A stretch of 64,000 nucleotides of DNA from a bacterium (GCA_035307765.1 DATGHU010000051.1:4601-68600); one strand, 5' to 3'; counted from the stretch's first letter, positions 41,974 through 51,457 are shown. Notes: generated by a model from the letters alone, not told the origin. Program-made: numbers and translations.

Positions 41974-44059
41974 CCTGCCGCAGGGACACGGGGGGCATCC
42001 CCAGGCGGGGGAGGGACACGCGTTCAGGATCGGCATCGATGTCGGCGGGACCTTCACCGATCTCGTGGCGGTCGACGAGGCCGGCCGGGTCACGCTGACC
42101 AAAGTGGCATCCACCCCCGACGATCCCTCGCGAGGGATCCTGGAGGGTCTGGGCCTCCTCGCGGAGGCCGTGGGGCGAGACCTGCGCACGCTGCTCGCCC
42201 AAACCGACCGCCTCGTCCACGGCACGACGGTGGCGACGAACGCGCTGGTGGAGCGGAAGGGCGCGCGGGTCGGCCTGCTGACCACCGAGGGGCATCGGGA
42301 CATCCTGGAGATGCGCGAAGGCCTGAAGGACGACCGCTACAATCTGAGGATGCCCCCGCCCGTGCCGCTGGTGCCCCGGTACCTCCGGATCGGCGTACGC
42401 GAGCGGGTGCGGTCCGACGGCACGGTGGATCGTCCCCTCAGCCGAGCGTCCCTGGCCGCGGGGATCCGCGCGCTCGCCCGGGCCGGCGTCGAATCGGCGG
42501 CGATCTGCTACCTGCACGCCTACGGAAACCCCCGGCACGAGGCCAGGACCCGGCAGGCGGTCGCGCGCAGCCTGCCCGGCGTCTACCTGTCGGTCTCGTC
42601 GGAGGTCCTCCCCCAGATCAAGGAATACGAACGGGTCTGCACGACCGTCGTGAACGCCTACGTGGGACCGGCCCTCTCCCGGTACCTCGCGGCGCTGGCC
42701 GCGCGCCTGACGGCGAGCGGCTACCACCGGGGCGTTTTGATCATGCAGTCGCACGGCGGGGTGGCCACGATCGAGGACTCAACGCGCCTGGCGGCCGGGG
42801 TGATCCTCTCCGGGCCGGCGGGGGGGCTGGCCGGAAGTCGATTCTGCTCGGACCTCCTCGGGCACGGCGATCTGATCACCTTCGACATGGGCGGGACGAG
42901 CACCGACATCGCCCTGCTCGAGGGCGGTGAGCCTCCGCTGACGGGAGACAAGGCCGTGGGCGGCCACAAGGTCGCCCTGCCCAGCCTGGACATCCACACG
43001 CTGGGCGCGGGGGGCGGATCGATCGCCCGCGTCGATCTCGGCGGCATCCTCCACGTCGGGCCCCAAAGTGCGGGGGCGGTTCCCGGGCCGGCCTGCTACG
43101 GGCGCGGCGGAGACGCGGCCACGGTCACCGACGCGAACGTGGTGCTGGGGTACCTCGACCCCGACAATTTTCTCGGCGGCCGCACCCACCTCGACGCCGA
43201 CGCCGCGCATCGGGAAGTGACGCGGATCGCCCGCCGGTTGGGGTGCTCGGCCGTGGAGGCGGCGGAAGGGATCCACGCCGTCGTCAACACCACGATGGCG
43301 GAGGGGATCCGGATCGTCTCGGTGCGCCGCGGCGTCGATCCCCGCCGCTTCGCCCTCCTCGCGTTTGGGGGCGCGGCCGGGCTACACGTCACCCGGGTGG
43401 CCCGCCAGCTGGAGATCACCCGCGTCGTCGTCCCGCGGATCGCGGCGGTGCTGTCGGCTTGGGGGATGCTGGCCACCGATCTTCGGTACGAGCTCGTGCG
43501 CACCCGCGTGGGTGAGGTGCGCCGCGTCGGGGCGGCGGGGCTCCGGCGCCTCTTCGCCGAGATGGAGGCCGAGGGGCGGACGCGGCTCGGCCCGGCGGAC
43601 GCCGTCGCCCCCACGTTTCGGCGATCGCTCGACATGCGGTACGGAGAGCAGATCTTCGAGATCAACGTCCCGCTCGACGGGCTCGATCTGGAGGCGCCCG
43701 ACCTGGTCGACCAGGTCGTGGCGCGATTCCTGCGCCGCCACGAGGCGCTGTACACGTACAGCGCCGCCGATCAGGATGTCGTGTTGGTCAACGCCCGCCT
43801 CACGGTCGTCGGCGAGCTCCCGGTCACCCCCGTCGAGCCGCGGATCCCGGCCGGGGGAACGGCCGCGCCGGCGAAGCAGCGGCGCGCCTACCTCGGGGGG
43901 TGGACGGAGGTCCCCGTCTACCGGTGGGACGACCTCCCCCCAGGGGCGCGGGTTGTCGGTCCGGCGATCTTCGAGTCGGATACCACGACGGTGGTCGCCC
44001 ACCGCGGCGAGGGCGTCCGCGTGACCCCGCACGGGTGGCTGGACGTGACGATCACCTAG
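41966..44059 (+). CDS. hyuA: hydantoinase A / oxoprolinase family protein
   Basis: A 697-residue HyuA. The ASKHA-type ATP-binding start IGIDVGGTFTDLV is at about residues 22-34, followed by HGTTVATNALVERKG, ILSGPAGG, DMGGTSTDI and the C-terminal FAFGGAAGLH-like segment (LLAFGGAAGLH). It supplies ATP-driven opening of a cyclic amide such as hydantoin, 5-oxoproline or N-methylhydantoin. Coming after the xanthine, urate, HIU and OHCU genes it could open allantoin, a 5-substituted hydantoin; that is inference. ATG 41966 overlaps hyuB. Confidence 0.92.
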   Translation: MSDLPQGHGGHPQAGEGHAFRIGIDVGGTFTDLVAVDEAGRVTLTKVASTPDDPSRGILEGLGLLAEAVGRDLRTLLAQTDRLVHGTTVATNALVERKGARVGLLTTEGHRDILEMREGLKDDRYNLRMPPPVPLVPRYLRIGVRERVRSDGTVDRPLSRASLAAGIRALARAGVESAAICYLHAYGNPRHEARTRQAVARSLPGVYLSVSSEVLPQIKEYERVCTTVVNAYVGPALSRYLAALAARLTASGYHRGVLIMQSHGGVATIEDSTRLAAGVILSGPAGGLAGSRFCSDLLGHGDLITFDMGGTSTDIALLEGGEPPLTGDKAVGGHKVALPSLDIHTLGAGGGSIARVDLGGILHVGPQSAGAVPGPACYGRGGDAATVTDANVVLGYLDPDNFLGGRTHLDADAAHREVTRIARRLGCSAVEAAEGIHAVVNTTMAEGIRIVSVRRGVDPRRFALLAFGGAAGLHVTRVARQLEITRVVVPRIAAVLSAWGMLATDLRYELVRTRVGEVRRVGAAGLRRLFAEMEAEGRTRLGPADAVAPTFRRSLDMRYGEQIFEINVPLDGLDLEAPDLVDQVVARFLRRHEALYTYSAADQDVVLVNARLTVVGELPVTPVEPRIPAGGTAAPAKQRRAYLGGWTEVPVYRWDDLPPGARVVGPAIFESDTTTVVAHRGEGVRVTPHGWLDVTIT

Positions 44060-44086
44060 AAAGGCGGGGGCCGATGCGGGAGACGC

Positions 44087-45259
44087 TCAGACGGTAAAGC
44101 CTTCGCCGAGCCCGAGGGCGTGGACCGCGTACACGTACACCCCGGCGTTCCAGGCGAAGGGGACCTCGGCGGTGTAGAATCGCCGGGAGATCGGCGTGCC
44201 GGTTCGATCGTAGACCTCGTTCACGGCGTTGTGGCGCAGGTACCACCCCCCGATCAGCGCGAGGTCGGCGAACGCCCCGGCTCGGTCCCCGTACCGCTCC
44301 TTGCACACGGCGTTGAGGGTCCCCAACCACGGCCAGATCATCGTTCGGTGGTAGTCGGGGATCCCGGCGAGATAGTACATCGGGAAGACCTGCCACGGGG
44401 GGTAGACGGGATCGACCACGCGGAGCGGCGCGTCCGCGTCGAGCCGGCCGGCCCGGATGCGGCCGAGGATCCCGCGGGCCTGCGCCAGGGTCGCCACCCC
44501 GAAGAACATGGCGAGGACGTTGCCGTCCGAGGAAAATCCCCCGCGTTTCGCTCCCCAGATCCAGTCGGTGAAGTGGTCGCCGCTCCAGAAGATCTGCAGG
44601 CGCTGGAAGGTCCGGTCGGCCGCGCGGCCGATCTCCCGCGCCTCGTCGGCCTGACCGTTCACGTCCTTCAGCGCCGCGTAGGCGCGCAGAGCCTGATAGT
44701 AGATGACGTTCAGGTTGAAGACCTTGTTGGCCTTGATGATGGAGTCCATCCAATCGGCGAGCCAGTAGCTCTCGATCAACCCGTCGCCGTCGCGATCGTG
44801 GCGCCCCAGCCAGCGGATCGCCCGGTCCATCGTCGGATCGAACCGCCGGCAGAACGAGACGTCGCCGCTGCGCTCGAAATACTCCCGTGCCGCGATGATG
44901 AACAGCGCGGTGGGGTCGATCGGATCGGAGAAGATGCCGCCGGCGCGCCCCACGACCTTGGGGCGGCTCCTCAGCGTGTTGTAGCCGGTGATGTGGTGCC
45001 CGACGAACTCCACGCGGACCGGGAGCTTCCCCGACGGGAACTGGTACTTGATGAAGGTATCGAGCTCCGCCAGCGCCTGCGCGTGATCGCCGAGCGCGAG
45101 CGCGCCGAACGACGCCCACAGCCCATCCCGCGCCCAGTAGGCATTGAAGTGGAGGCGCCCGGCGACGATGCCGTCGGGGTTGTAGCACGCCCGCAGGTCG
45201 CGCACGGCGACGCCGTACGCCCGCCGGATGATGTCGAGGTCGGTCGTCTGCTCAGGCAT
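44087..45259 (-). CDS. glycogen-debranching/amylo-alpha-1,6-glucosidase-like protein
   Basis: A 390-residue protein with an (alpha/alpha)6-barrel style pattern: FNAYWARDGLWASFGALALGD (about 40-60, read as two parts around the ARDG motif), LIESYWLADWMDS near 170-182, and FAWNAGVYVY near the C-terminus. ARDG and an acidic WxDS motif resemble GH63/GH133-type glucosidases. No signal peptide is seen, so cytoplasmic glycan or oligosaccharide trimming is possible. The start at 45259 lacks a clear ribosome site. It is convergent with hyuA and divergent from the LLM gene. Confidence 0.78.
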   Translation of the reverse strand: MPEQTTDLDIIRRAYGVAVRDLRACYNPDGIVAGRLHFNAYWARDGLWASFGALALGDHAQALAELDTFIKYQFPSGKLPVRVEFVGHHITGYNTLRSRPKVVGRAGGIFSDPIDPTALFIIAAREYFERSGDVSFCRRFDPTMDRAIRWLGRHDRDGDGLIESYWLADWMDSIIKANKVFNLNVIYYQALRAYAALKDVNGQADEAREIGRAADRTFQRLQIFWSGDHFTDWIWGAKRGGFSSDGNVLAMFFGVATLAQARGILGRIRAGRLDADAPLRVVDPVYPPWQVFPMYYLAGIPDYHRTMIWPWLGTLNAVCKERYGDRAGAFADLALIGGWYLRHNAVNEVYDRTGTPISRRFYTAEVPFAWNAGVYVYAVHALGLGEGFTV

Positions 45260-45381
45260 GCGCAGGGAATGAGGTCTGCCCTTTCGGGTTCCGCACAACA
45301 TTCTCCGGGGGCGCAGGCGCCCCTCCCACATCCCCGGAGGCGGCAGGACATTTCGCCGCGGGTCGCTAACCCTCATCCGCC

Positions 45382-46272
45382 ATGGAGTACGGGATCACCC
45401 TGCCGGGCGCGGGGCCGCTCGCCACCCCCGAGGCGTTGACCGCGGTGGCGACGCTCGCGGAATCGCTCGGGTACGCGTCGGTGTGGGTGACCGATCATAT
45501 CGCGTTTCCCGAGCAGCACACCAGCGCCTACCCGTACCGAGCGGACCGGAAAGCCCCGTGGCCGTCGACCATTTCCTACCTCGATGCCTTCACCGCGTTG
45601 AGTTGGGTGGGGGCGGTGACCCGACGGGTCGGCCTCGGCACCTCGGTGCTGATCCTTCCGTTGCGTCCCCCGTTGATCGTCGCGAAGACGGTGGCCACCC
45701 TGGACTACTTGAGCGGCGGCCGGATGCTCCTCGGGGTGGGCGCGGGGTGGCTTCGCGAGGAGTTCGACCTGCTGGGGCAACCGTTTGAGGACCGCGGTCG
45801 GCGGATGCGGGAGGCGATCCGAATCTTGCGGGCGTGCTGGGGTCCCGATCCGGTGCGGTTCGAGGGGGCGTTCTATCATCTCGCGCCGTTCGGGATGGAT
45901 CCCAAACCGGTCCAAGGCCCCCGGCTGCCCGTGCTGGGGGGAGGCGAGGGCGACGTCGCGCTCCGGCGCGTGGCCGAAGTCTGCGACGGCTGGCATCCCC
46001 TGAACCTGACCCCCGAGCAGGTGGCGGAGCGTCTCGACCGGCTTCGCCGGTACGTGGCGGACGCCGGACGCTCCATGGCCGACCTGCTGCTCACCGTCCG
46101 TCCCGGGCTGGCCAACCCGGTGACGGTCGATCTCGCGGCCCGCTACGAGGCGCTGGGCGTCCGGTTGCTCGTCGCCGACGTCGACTATCGGCGGTTGACG
46201 CTGCCCGAGGCGCTCGCGCAGGTGGCCCACCTGGCGCGGGCGCTGCATCTTTCCGGCGCCGGCGTGGCGTGA
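45382..46272 (+). CDS. LLM class flavoenzyme, probable F420-dependent oxidoreductase
   Basis: A 296-residue luciferase-like TIM-barrel. It begins GITLPGAGPLATPE and has the AESLGYASVWVTDHI and GVGAGWLREEF motifs of the F420-dependent LLM branch rather than FMN monooxygenases. The substrate is unknown. There is no evident ribosome site before ATG 45382, so the message may be leaderless. It is followed 15 nt later by maf. Confidence 0.88.
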   Translation: MEYGITLPGAGPLATPEALTAVATLAESLGYASVWVTDHIAFPEQHTSAYPYRADRKAPWPSTISYLDAFTALSWVGAVTRRVGLGTSVLILPLRPPLIVAKTVATLDYLSGGRMLLGVGAGWLREEFDLLGQPFEDRGRRMREAIRILRACWGPDPVRFEGAFYHLAPFGMDPKPVQGPRLPVLGGGEGDVALRRVAEVCDGWHPLNLTPEQVAERLDRLRRYVADAGRSMADLLLTVRPGLANPVTVDLAARYEALGVRLLVADVDYRRLTLPEALAQVAHLARALHLSGAGVA

Positions 46273-46287
46273 CCCGCCGCGTGTCCC

Positions 46288-46881
46288 GTGTTCACCTGTA
46301 GGGAGACGATCGTGCTGGCGTCGGCGTCGCCGCGGCGGCGTGACCTGCTGGCCTCCGCCGGGATCGCCGTGCGGGCGGTGGCGAGCGGCATCCCCGAGGA
46401 GGATCATCCGGGGGAGCACGCCGAGGCGCGCGTCCGCCGCCTGGCCGAGGCGAAGGCCCGGGCCGTGGCGCGCGCCGCGGCCGGGGCGGGGCGGTTTTTC
46501 ATCGGCGCCGACACCGTGGTCGTGCGGGGCGCGGAGGCGCTGGGCAAGCCCCGCGACCGCGGCGATGCGGAGCGGATGCTGCGCGCGCTTTCCGGAGGGG
46601 TGCACGAGGTTGTCACCGGCGTGGCGGTGTACGACGCCGCGGCCGATCGGGTGCACGTCGAGGCGGTGCGCACGCGCGTCACCTTCAAGGCGCTGCGCGA
46701 TCGGGAGATCGCGGCGTATGTCGAGGAGGATCGTCCCTTCGACAAGGCCGGCGCCTACGGGATTCAGGGGCGGGCGGCGTTCATGGTGGAGCGGATCGAC
46801 GGATCGTACACGAACGTGGTCGGCCTGCCGCTGTGCGAGACGGTCGAAGCGCTGCTCGCGATGGGGGCCATCTCCCCCTGA
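46288..46881 (+). CDS. maf: Maf family nucleotide pyrophosphatase
   Basis: A 197-residue Maf/YhdE protein. Motifs are LASASPRRRDLL (about 10-21), GADTVVV, LGKPRD, GGVHEVVTGV and DKAGAYGIQG. Maf enzymes hydrolyse dTTP, UTP or modified nucleotides as housekeeping and are linked to septum control. The start is GTG 46288. Confidence 0.94.
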   Translation: MFTCRETIVLASASPRRRDLLASAGIAVRAVASGIPEEDHPGEHAEARVRRLAEAKARAVARAAAGAGRFFIGADTVVVRGAEALGKPRDRGDAERMLRALSGGVHEVVTGVAVYDAAADRVHVEAVRTRVTFKALRDREIAAYVEEDRPFDKAGAYGIQGRAAFMVERIDGSYTNVVGLPLCETVEALLAMGAISP

Positions 46882-46945
46882 GCGGTCGGCGTCGGCGAGT
46901 GTGGGGGGAGCGCCCTCCACGGGAAGCGGGTAGTGAGCGCGCCGG

Positions 46946-47941
46946 ATGGCTCGGATCGTCCTGCTGAACTCGATGCTCCACCGCGTCGGCGAGGACCTCC
47001 TCGCCGCGCGCGCCCAGGTGGAGATCGTCCCCGCCGCCGCGGCCCCCGACCGACTTCGGTCGGCGTTGCGCGATGCCGACGCGGTGCTCGTCCGGTTGCC
47101 CGCCCGGATCACCCGGGAGGTGATCGCCGCGGCGTCCCGGCTCCGCGTCATCGGCACCGCGGGGGCGGGATTCGACAACATCGATGTCGCCGCGGCGACC
47201 GCCGCCGGGATCCCCGTCGTCAACAACGCCGGGGTCGGCCCGAACCCGGTCGCCGAGCACACGGTCGGCCTGATGATCGCGCTCGCCAGGCGGATCGTGG
47301 CCGGCGACCGTCGGCTGCGGCGGGACGGGTGGGCCTGCCGTGAGCGCCTGCTGGGCGCGGAGCTCGGCACCGAGCTGTCCGGCAAGACCGTCGGCATCGT
47401 GGGGTTCGGATTCATCGGCCGGCGGGTGGCGGGCATCTGCACCGCCGCCTTCGGGAGCCGCGTCCTGGCCTACGACCCGTTCCTGGAGGACGCGGCGTTC
47501 GCGGCGGCGGGGGTGGAGCGGCGGGGGGATCTCGACGCGCTCCTCCCCGAGGTGGACTTTCTCACGGTCCACACGCCGCTGAGCGAGGAGACGCGCCACG
47601 TGATCGGCGCGCGAGAACTGGCCCTGCTTCGGCCGACGGCGTACCTGATCAACTGCGCGCGCGGCGGAGTGGTCGATGCGGACGCGCTCGCCGATGCGCT
47701 TCGGGCCGGCCGACTCGCCGGCGCGGGCATCGACGTGTTCGATCCGGAACCACCCGCGCACCCGCACCCCCTCTACGCTCTGGAGAACGTGATCGTCACC
47801 CCCCACATCGCCGGGCTGAGCGACGAAACGAACCGCCGGCTGTCCGTCTCCGCCGCCGAACAGGTCCTGCAGGTGCTGGCGGACGAGCGGCCGCCGCGCC
47901 TCGTGAACCCCGAGGTCTGGTCCCGCCGCCGGCGTGGCTGA
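46946..47941 (+). CDS. D-isomer specific 2-hydroxyacid dehydrogenase
   Basis: A 331-residue NAD-dependent dehydrogenase of the phosphoglycerate-dehydrogenase type. The NAD motif GFGFIGRR is at about residues 153-160, the catalytic Arg in NCARGGVVD, Glu in FDPEPPA and His in TPHIAG. It lacks the regulatory ACT domain of SerA, so another 2-hydroxyacid substrate is likely. Confidence 0.92.
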   Translation: MARIVLLNSMLHRVGEDLLAARAQVEIVPAAAAPDRLRSALRDADAVLVRLPARITREVIAAASRLRVIGTAGAGFDNIDVAAATAAGIPVVNNAGVGPNPVAEHTVGLMIALARRIVAGDRRLRRDGWACRERLLGAELGTELSGKTVGIVGFGFIGRRVAGICTAAFGSRVLAYDPFLEDAAFAAAGVERRGDLDALLPEVDFLTVHTPLSEETRHVIGARELALLRPTAYLINCARGGVVDADALADALRAGRLAGAGIDVFDPEPPAHPHPLYALENVIVTPHIAGLSDETNRRLSVSAAEQVLQVLADERPPRLVNPEVWSRRRRG

Positions 47942-48000
47942 GGGCGCGGCCGCCTCGGCGGCTCCGAGGAAAACGATCGCGCGGCGTGGTACTGAGTGAC

Positions 48001-48189
48001 ATGCCCACCCGACGGTCCCGCCCGCAGGCCCGACGGTCCCCCGCCCGAACACCCCCGAGGCGGCGGCCCCGCGGTTCCGCCGCGGCCGAGCTGCGCCAGG
48101 TGCAGAAAGCCCAGCGCGAGACCGGCCAGCGTCTCCAGGACGTGAAAGTGCCGCCGGCCACAGAGCCGGCCGTCGTGTTCAGGGTCTGA
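48001..48189 (+). CDS. small AtzG/GatC-like protein preceding an amidase
   Basis: A 62-residue protein with an arginine/proline-rich first half and a C-terminal helix plus tail reading ELRQVQKAQRET ... PPATEPAVVFRV. The ending, with a Pro/Glu-Pro-Ala-x-x-FR pattern, resembles the C-terminus of GatC and AtzG-like small subunits that wrap around GatA-type amidases. It ends 3 nt before the amidase start. No clear ribosome site is seen and a GTG at 47986 is an alternative. A role as stabilising partner of the amidase is inferred. Confidence 0.55.
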   Translation: MPTRRSRPQARRSPARTPPRRRPRGSAAAELRQVQKAQRETGQRLQDVKVPPATEPAVVFRV

Positions 48190-48192
48190 TCC

Positions 48193-49629
48193 ATGGACAC
48201 GCCCCTCTACCTCACCATCGGCGAACTGGGGGACGGGCTGCGGCGCCGGCAGTTTTCGTCGGTCGAGCTGACGCGCGCGGCGCTCGACCGTCTCGAATCG
48301 ATCGGCGGCCGATACAACGCCGTCGCCAGCATCATGCACGAACGCGCGGTGCGCGAGGCCCACGCGGCGGACCGCATGTTGCGGGACGGCCGGCACCGCG
48401 GATCGCTGCTGGGGATCCCCTACGGGGCAAAGGACCTCCTCGCCGCCGTGGGCGCGCCGACGACCTGGGGGGCTCCGCCCTTCGCGCGCCAGACCTTCGA
48501 CTACGACGCGGCGGTGGTGGAGTCGCTGCGGCGCGCGGGCGCGGTGCTGACGGCGAAGCTGGCGATGATCGAGCTCGCGGGGGGCGGAGGGTACCGATAT
48601 GCCTCGGCGTCCCTGCAAGGGCCGTGCCGGAACCCGTGGAACCCGCAGCACTGGTCGGGGGGCTCGTCCAGCGGGACGGGCGCCGCGGTGGCGGCGGGCC
48701 TGGTGCCGTTCGGCATCGGATCGGAAACCTCGGGATCGATCCTCTCTCCTTCCTCGAACTGCGGGGTCACCGGACTGCGCCCCACCTACGGGCTGGTCAG
48801 CCGGTACGGCGCGATGGCGCTGGCCTGGACGATGGACAAGATCGGCCCGATGTGCCGGAGTGCGGAGGACTGCGGGCTGGTGCTCGAGGCCATCGCCGCC
48901 CCGGATCCCCGCGACCCGGGGTCGGCGGGCCGTGTCTTCCGGATGACGCGCAAGGCCCGGCAGCGGCTGTCCGCGCTGCGGGTGGGGTACGTGGCCGGCG
49001 ACTTTGAGCAGGGCATGCACCGCTCGGCCCGGGGCGTGATGCAGGATGCGGTGGCGGCGGTGCGCAGCCTCGGCGTGCGATGGAAGCGCATCGCGCTCCC
49101 GGATCTCCCGATCGACGCGGCGGCGAGGACGATCATCCGTGCCGAGGGGTCGGCGGCGTTCCAGGGGCTGCTCAGGGGCCGTGGACTGCCGCCGCTGGCC
49201 GACCGCCGGCAGGCGATCGGACTGCGCGCGGGCCTCGAGGTGACCGCGGTCGATTATCTCAACGCGATGCGCATCCGCCGCCTGCTGCAGGACGCGTTCG
49301 CCCGCCTCTTCACCGAAGTCGACGTGATCATCGCGCCCACCCGGTTCGCGCCGGCCGGGCGGATCGATGAGCCGATTGATCCGCTGTGGCGCTCCCGCGG
49401 CGGCGGCGGGATGGGCGTGGCGCTCGTGCCGGCGGGAAACCTCGTCGGCATTCCCGCCCTGTCGCTGCCGTGCGGGTTCACCTCCTCGGGGCTGCCGGTG
49501 GCGATCCAGCTGGTGGGCCGGCCGTTTGAGGAGGGGACCTTGATCGACTTCGGGCGTGCGTTTCAGGGGATCACCGACTGGCACCGCCGCACGCCTCCCA
49601 TTCCGTGGAAACCCCCCCGCCGCCACTGA
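48193..49629 (+). CDS. amidase (GatA/AtzF-like amidase signature family)
   Basis: A 478-residue amidase-signature enzyme. The triad is Lys80 (YGAKDLL), cis-Ser158 (GGSSSG) and nucleophile Ser182 (SETSGSIL), spaced as expected. The wording is closer to GatA than the amidase at 1930. As no gatB is nearby it is more likely a catabolic amidase than a tRNA transamidase. Its stop overlaps the next start as TGATG. Confidence 0.92.
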   Translation: MDTPLYLTIGELGDGLRRRQFSSVELTRAALDRLESIGGRYNAVASIMHERAVREAHAADRMLRDGRHRGSLLGIPYGAKDLLAAVGAPTTWGAPPFARQTFDYDAAVVESLRRAGAVLTAKLAMIELAGGGGYRYASASLQGPCRNPWNPQHWSGGSSSGTGAAVAAGLVPFGIGSETSGSILSPSSNCGVTGLRPTYGLVSRYGAMALAWTMDKIGPMCRSAEDCGLVLEAIAAPDPRDPGSAGRVFRMTRKARQRLSALRVGYVAGDFEQGMHRSARGVMQDAVAAVRSLGVRWKRIALPDLPIDAAARTIIRAEGSAAFQGLLRGRGLPPLADRRQAIGLRAGLEVTAVDYLNAMRIRRLLQDAFARLFTEVDVIIAPTRFAPAGRIDEPIDPLWRSRGGGGMGVALVPAGNLVGIPALSLPCGFTSSGLPVAIQLVGRPFEEGTLIDFGRAFQGITDWHRRTPPIPWKPPRRH

Positions 49630-50792
49630 TGCACGGGACGGCGGAGGTGGTGATCATCGGGGCCGGGGTGATGGGGGCGAGCGTCGCCTACCATCTGGCC
49701 CGGCGCGGGTGCCGGGACGTGGTCGTGCTGGAGCAGTTCGACGCGTCCGGCCTGGGGAGCACCGGCAAGGCCACGGGGGGGTTCCGCAGCCAGTTCACCA
49801 CCGAGGTCTACGTGCGCCTCTCGTTGCTGGCGCGGGAGCGGCTGCGACATTTTCACGAGGAGACGGGAGTCGATCCCGGCTACCGGCCGGTGGGCTACCT
49901 CTTCATGGCCAAGACGGAGGCGCAGCTGCGGAGCCTGCGGGCGGCGATGGCCGTCCAGCGGGCGGCGGGCCTGACGGACGTGCGGGAGGTGGACCAGGCG
50001 GACCTCCGCCGACTCTCCCCGTCCGTGCGCGCCGACGATCTGATCGGCGGGATCTTCGGACCCACCGACGGGTACATCGTGCCGCTGGAGATCATGCGCG
50101 GGTTGCTCGAGGCGGCACAGCGGTTGGGGGTGGCGTTCGAGTACGGGTGCGGACCCGCGGCGTGTCTCGTGGACGGCGACCGCATCGTGGGGGTGCGGAC
50201 CGGCCGGGAGGACGTGGCGACGCGCCGGGTGGTCAACGCCGCGGGGGCCTGGGCCGGGCTGGTGGCGCGGACGGCCGGCGTGGAGATTCCCGTCAGTCCG
50301 CTGCGGCGGCAGACCGCCGTCACCCAGCCGTTTCCCCGGCTGCCGGGTGAGACGCCGATGACCATCAACGTGGACGACGGCTTCCACTTCCGGGTTCGGG
50401 ACGGGCGGGCGTGGTTGCTGTGGCCCCAGGATACGCCCACCGTGGATCCGTTTGACACGACCTTCGACCGGGAATGGTTGGACGGGCTGCTGCCCCGGGC
50501 CTACGACCGCGTGCCCTGCCTCCGCGAGGCGGAGATCGATCTGGGCCGGTGCTCGTGCGGGCTCTACGAGATGTCCCCGGACAAACACGCGCTGGTCGGG
50601 CCGGCGCCGGGGATGGACGGGCTGTATCTGATCAACGGCTCCTCGGGACACGGGGTGATGCACTCCGCGGTGCTCGGCCAGCTGCTCGCCGAAATCATGC
50701 TCGACGGGCGCGCCCACACGCTGGACATCCACGCCCTTCGTCCGACGCGGTTCGCCGAAGGCCAGCCCAACCCCCAGTCTGAGATCCTGTAG
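49629..50792 (+). CDS. FAD-dependent oxidoreductase, DAO/sarcosine-oxidase family
   Basis: A 387-residue flavoprotein with the FAD motif VVIIGAGVMGASVAYH at about residues 7-22 and the C-terminal GSSGHGVMHSAVLGQ. GSTGKATGGFRSQF follows the motif in the manner of sarcosine/dimethylglycine oxidase beta subunits. ATG 49629 shares the TGATG overlap with the amidase stop, giving coupled synthesis. It may oxidise an N-substituted amino acid released by the amidase; this is a guess from context. Confidence 0.9.
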   Translation: MHGTAEVVIIGAGVMGASVAYHLARRGCRDVVVLEQFDASGLGSTGKATGGFRSQFTTEVYVRLSLLARERLRHFHEETGVDPGYRPVGYLFMAKTEAQLRSLRAAMAVQRAAGLTDVREVDQADLRRLSPSVRADDLIGGIFGPTDGYIVPLEIMRGLLEAAQRLGVAFEYGCGPAACLVDGDRIVGVRTGREDVATRRVVNAAGAWAGLVARTAGVEIPVSPLRRQTAVTQPFPRLPGETPMTINVDDGFHFRVRDGRAWLLWPQDTPTVDPFDTTFDREWLDGLLPRAYDRVPCLREAEIDLGRCSCGLYEMSPDKHALVGPAPGMDGLYLINGSSGHGVMHSAVLGQLLAEIMLDGRAHTLDIHALRPTRFAEGQPNPQSEIL

Positions 50793-50800
50793 CGCGTCTC

Positions 50801-51457
50801 GTGGAGGGTCCCGCGGACCGCACATCCGCCGCCGCGCACGCAGACCGCGCGGGGCGGTCGCTCGACGAGGCCGACGTTCACCCGGATCCGTTCGTCCAGT
50901 TCCACCGCTGGCTGGATGAGGAGGTGGCGGCCGGACTGCGGCTTCCCGCGGCGATGATCGTCGCCACGTCCGCGCGGGACGGCGCCCCCTCGGTCCGGAC
51001 GGTGCTCCTCAACGGGCTCGACGGGCGGGGCTTTGTCTTCTACACGAACTATGAGAGCCGCAAGGCGCGCGAGCTGGCGGAGAACCCCGCGGGGGCGATT
51101 CTGTTTTATTGGCCGAGGGGCGGGCGGCAGGTTCGCGCCGAGGGCCCCGTGGTCAGGATCTCCGCCGACGAGTCGGACGCCTATTTCCGCACCCGCCCGA
51201 GGGAGAGTCAGTTGAGCGCCTGGGCCTCGCGCCAGAGCGAGGTGATCCCCGCCCGAGCGGTGCTCGAGGCGCGGGTGTGCGCGCTCGCCGAGGAGTACCG
51301 GGATCGCGAGGTCCCCCGGCCGCCCTTCTGGGGCGGGTACCGGATCGCCCCTCATGTGGTCGAGTTCTGGCAGGGGCGCCTTAACCGGCTGCACGACCGC
51401 CTCTGCTACCGCCTGGTCGAGGCCGGGCGCTGGCGGATCGAGCGGCTGTCTCCGTAG
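50801..51457 (+). CDS. pdxH: pyridoxamine 5'-phosphate oxidase
   Basis: A 218-residue PNPOx, normal length. FMN- and PLP-binding motifs are ESRKARELAENP, ESQLSAWASRQS and the C-terminal PPFWGGYRIAPHVVEFWQGRLNRLHDR (seen as WGGYR, EFWQG and RLHDR). It makes pyridoxal phosphate, the cofactor of the aminotransferase at 33632 among others. The start is GTG 50801, 8 nt after the flavoprotein stop. Confidence 0.93.
   Translation: MEGPADRTSAAAHADRAGRSLDEADVHPDPFVQFHRWLDEEVAAGLRLPAAMIVATSARDGAPSVRTVLLNGLDGRGFVFYTNYESRKARELAENPAGAILFYWPRGGRQVRAEGPVVRISADESDAYFRTRPRESQLSAWASRQSEVIPARAVLEARVCALAEEYRDREVPRPPFWGGYRIAPHVVEFWQGRLNRLHDRLCYRLVEAGRWRIERLSP

Noticed and set aside
48193-49629. GatA subunit of Glu-tRNA(Gln) amidotransferase
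   Set aside because: No gatB nearby, the small neighbour is not a full GatC, and the gene is coupled to a flavin oxidase.
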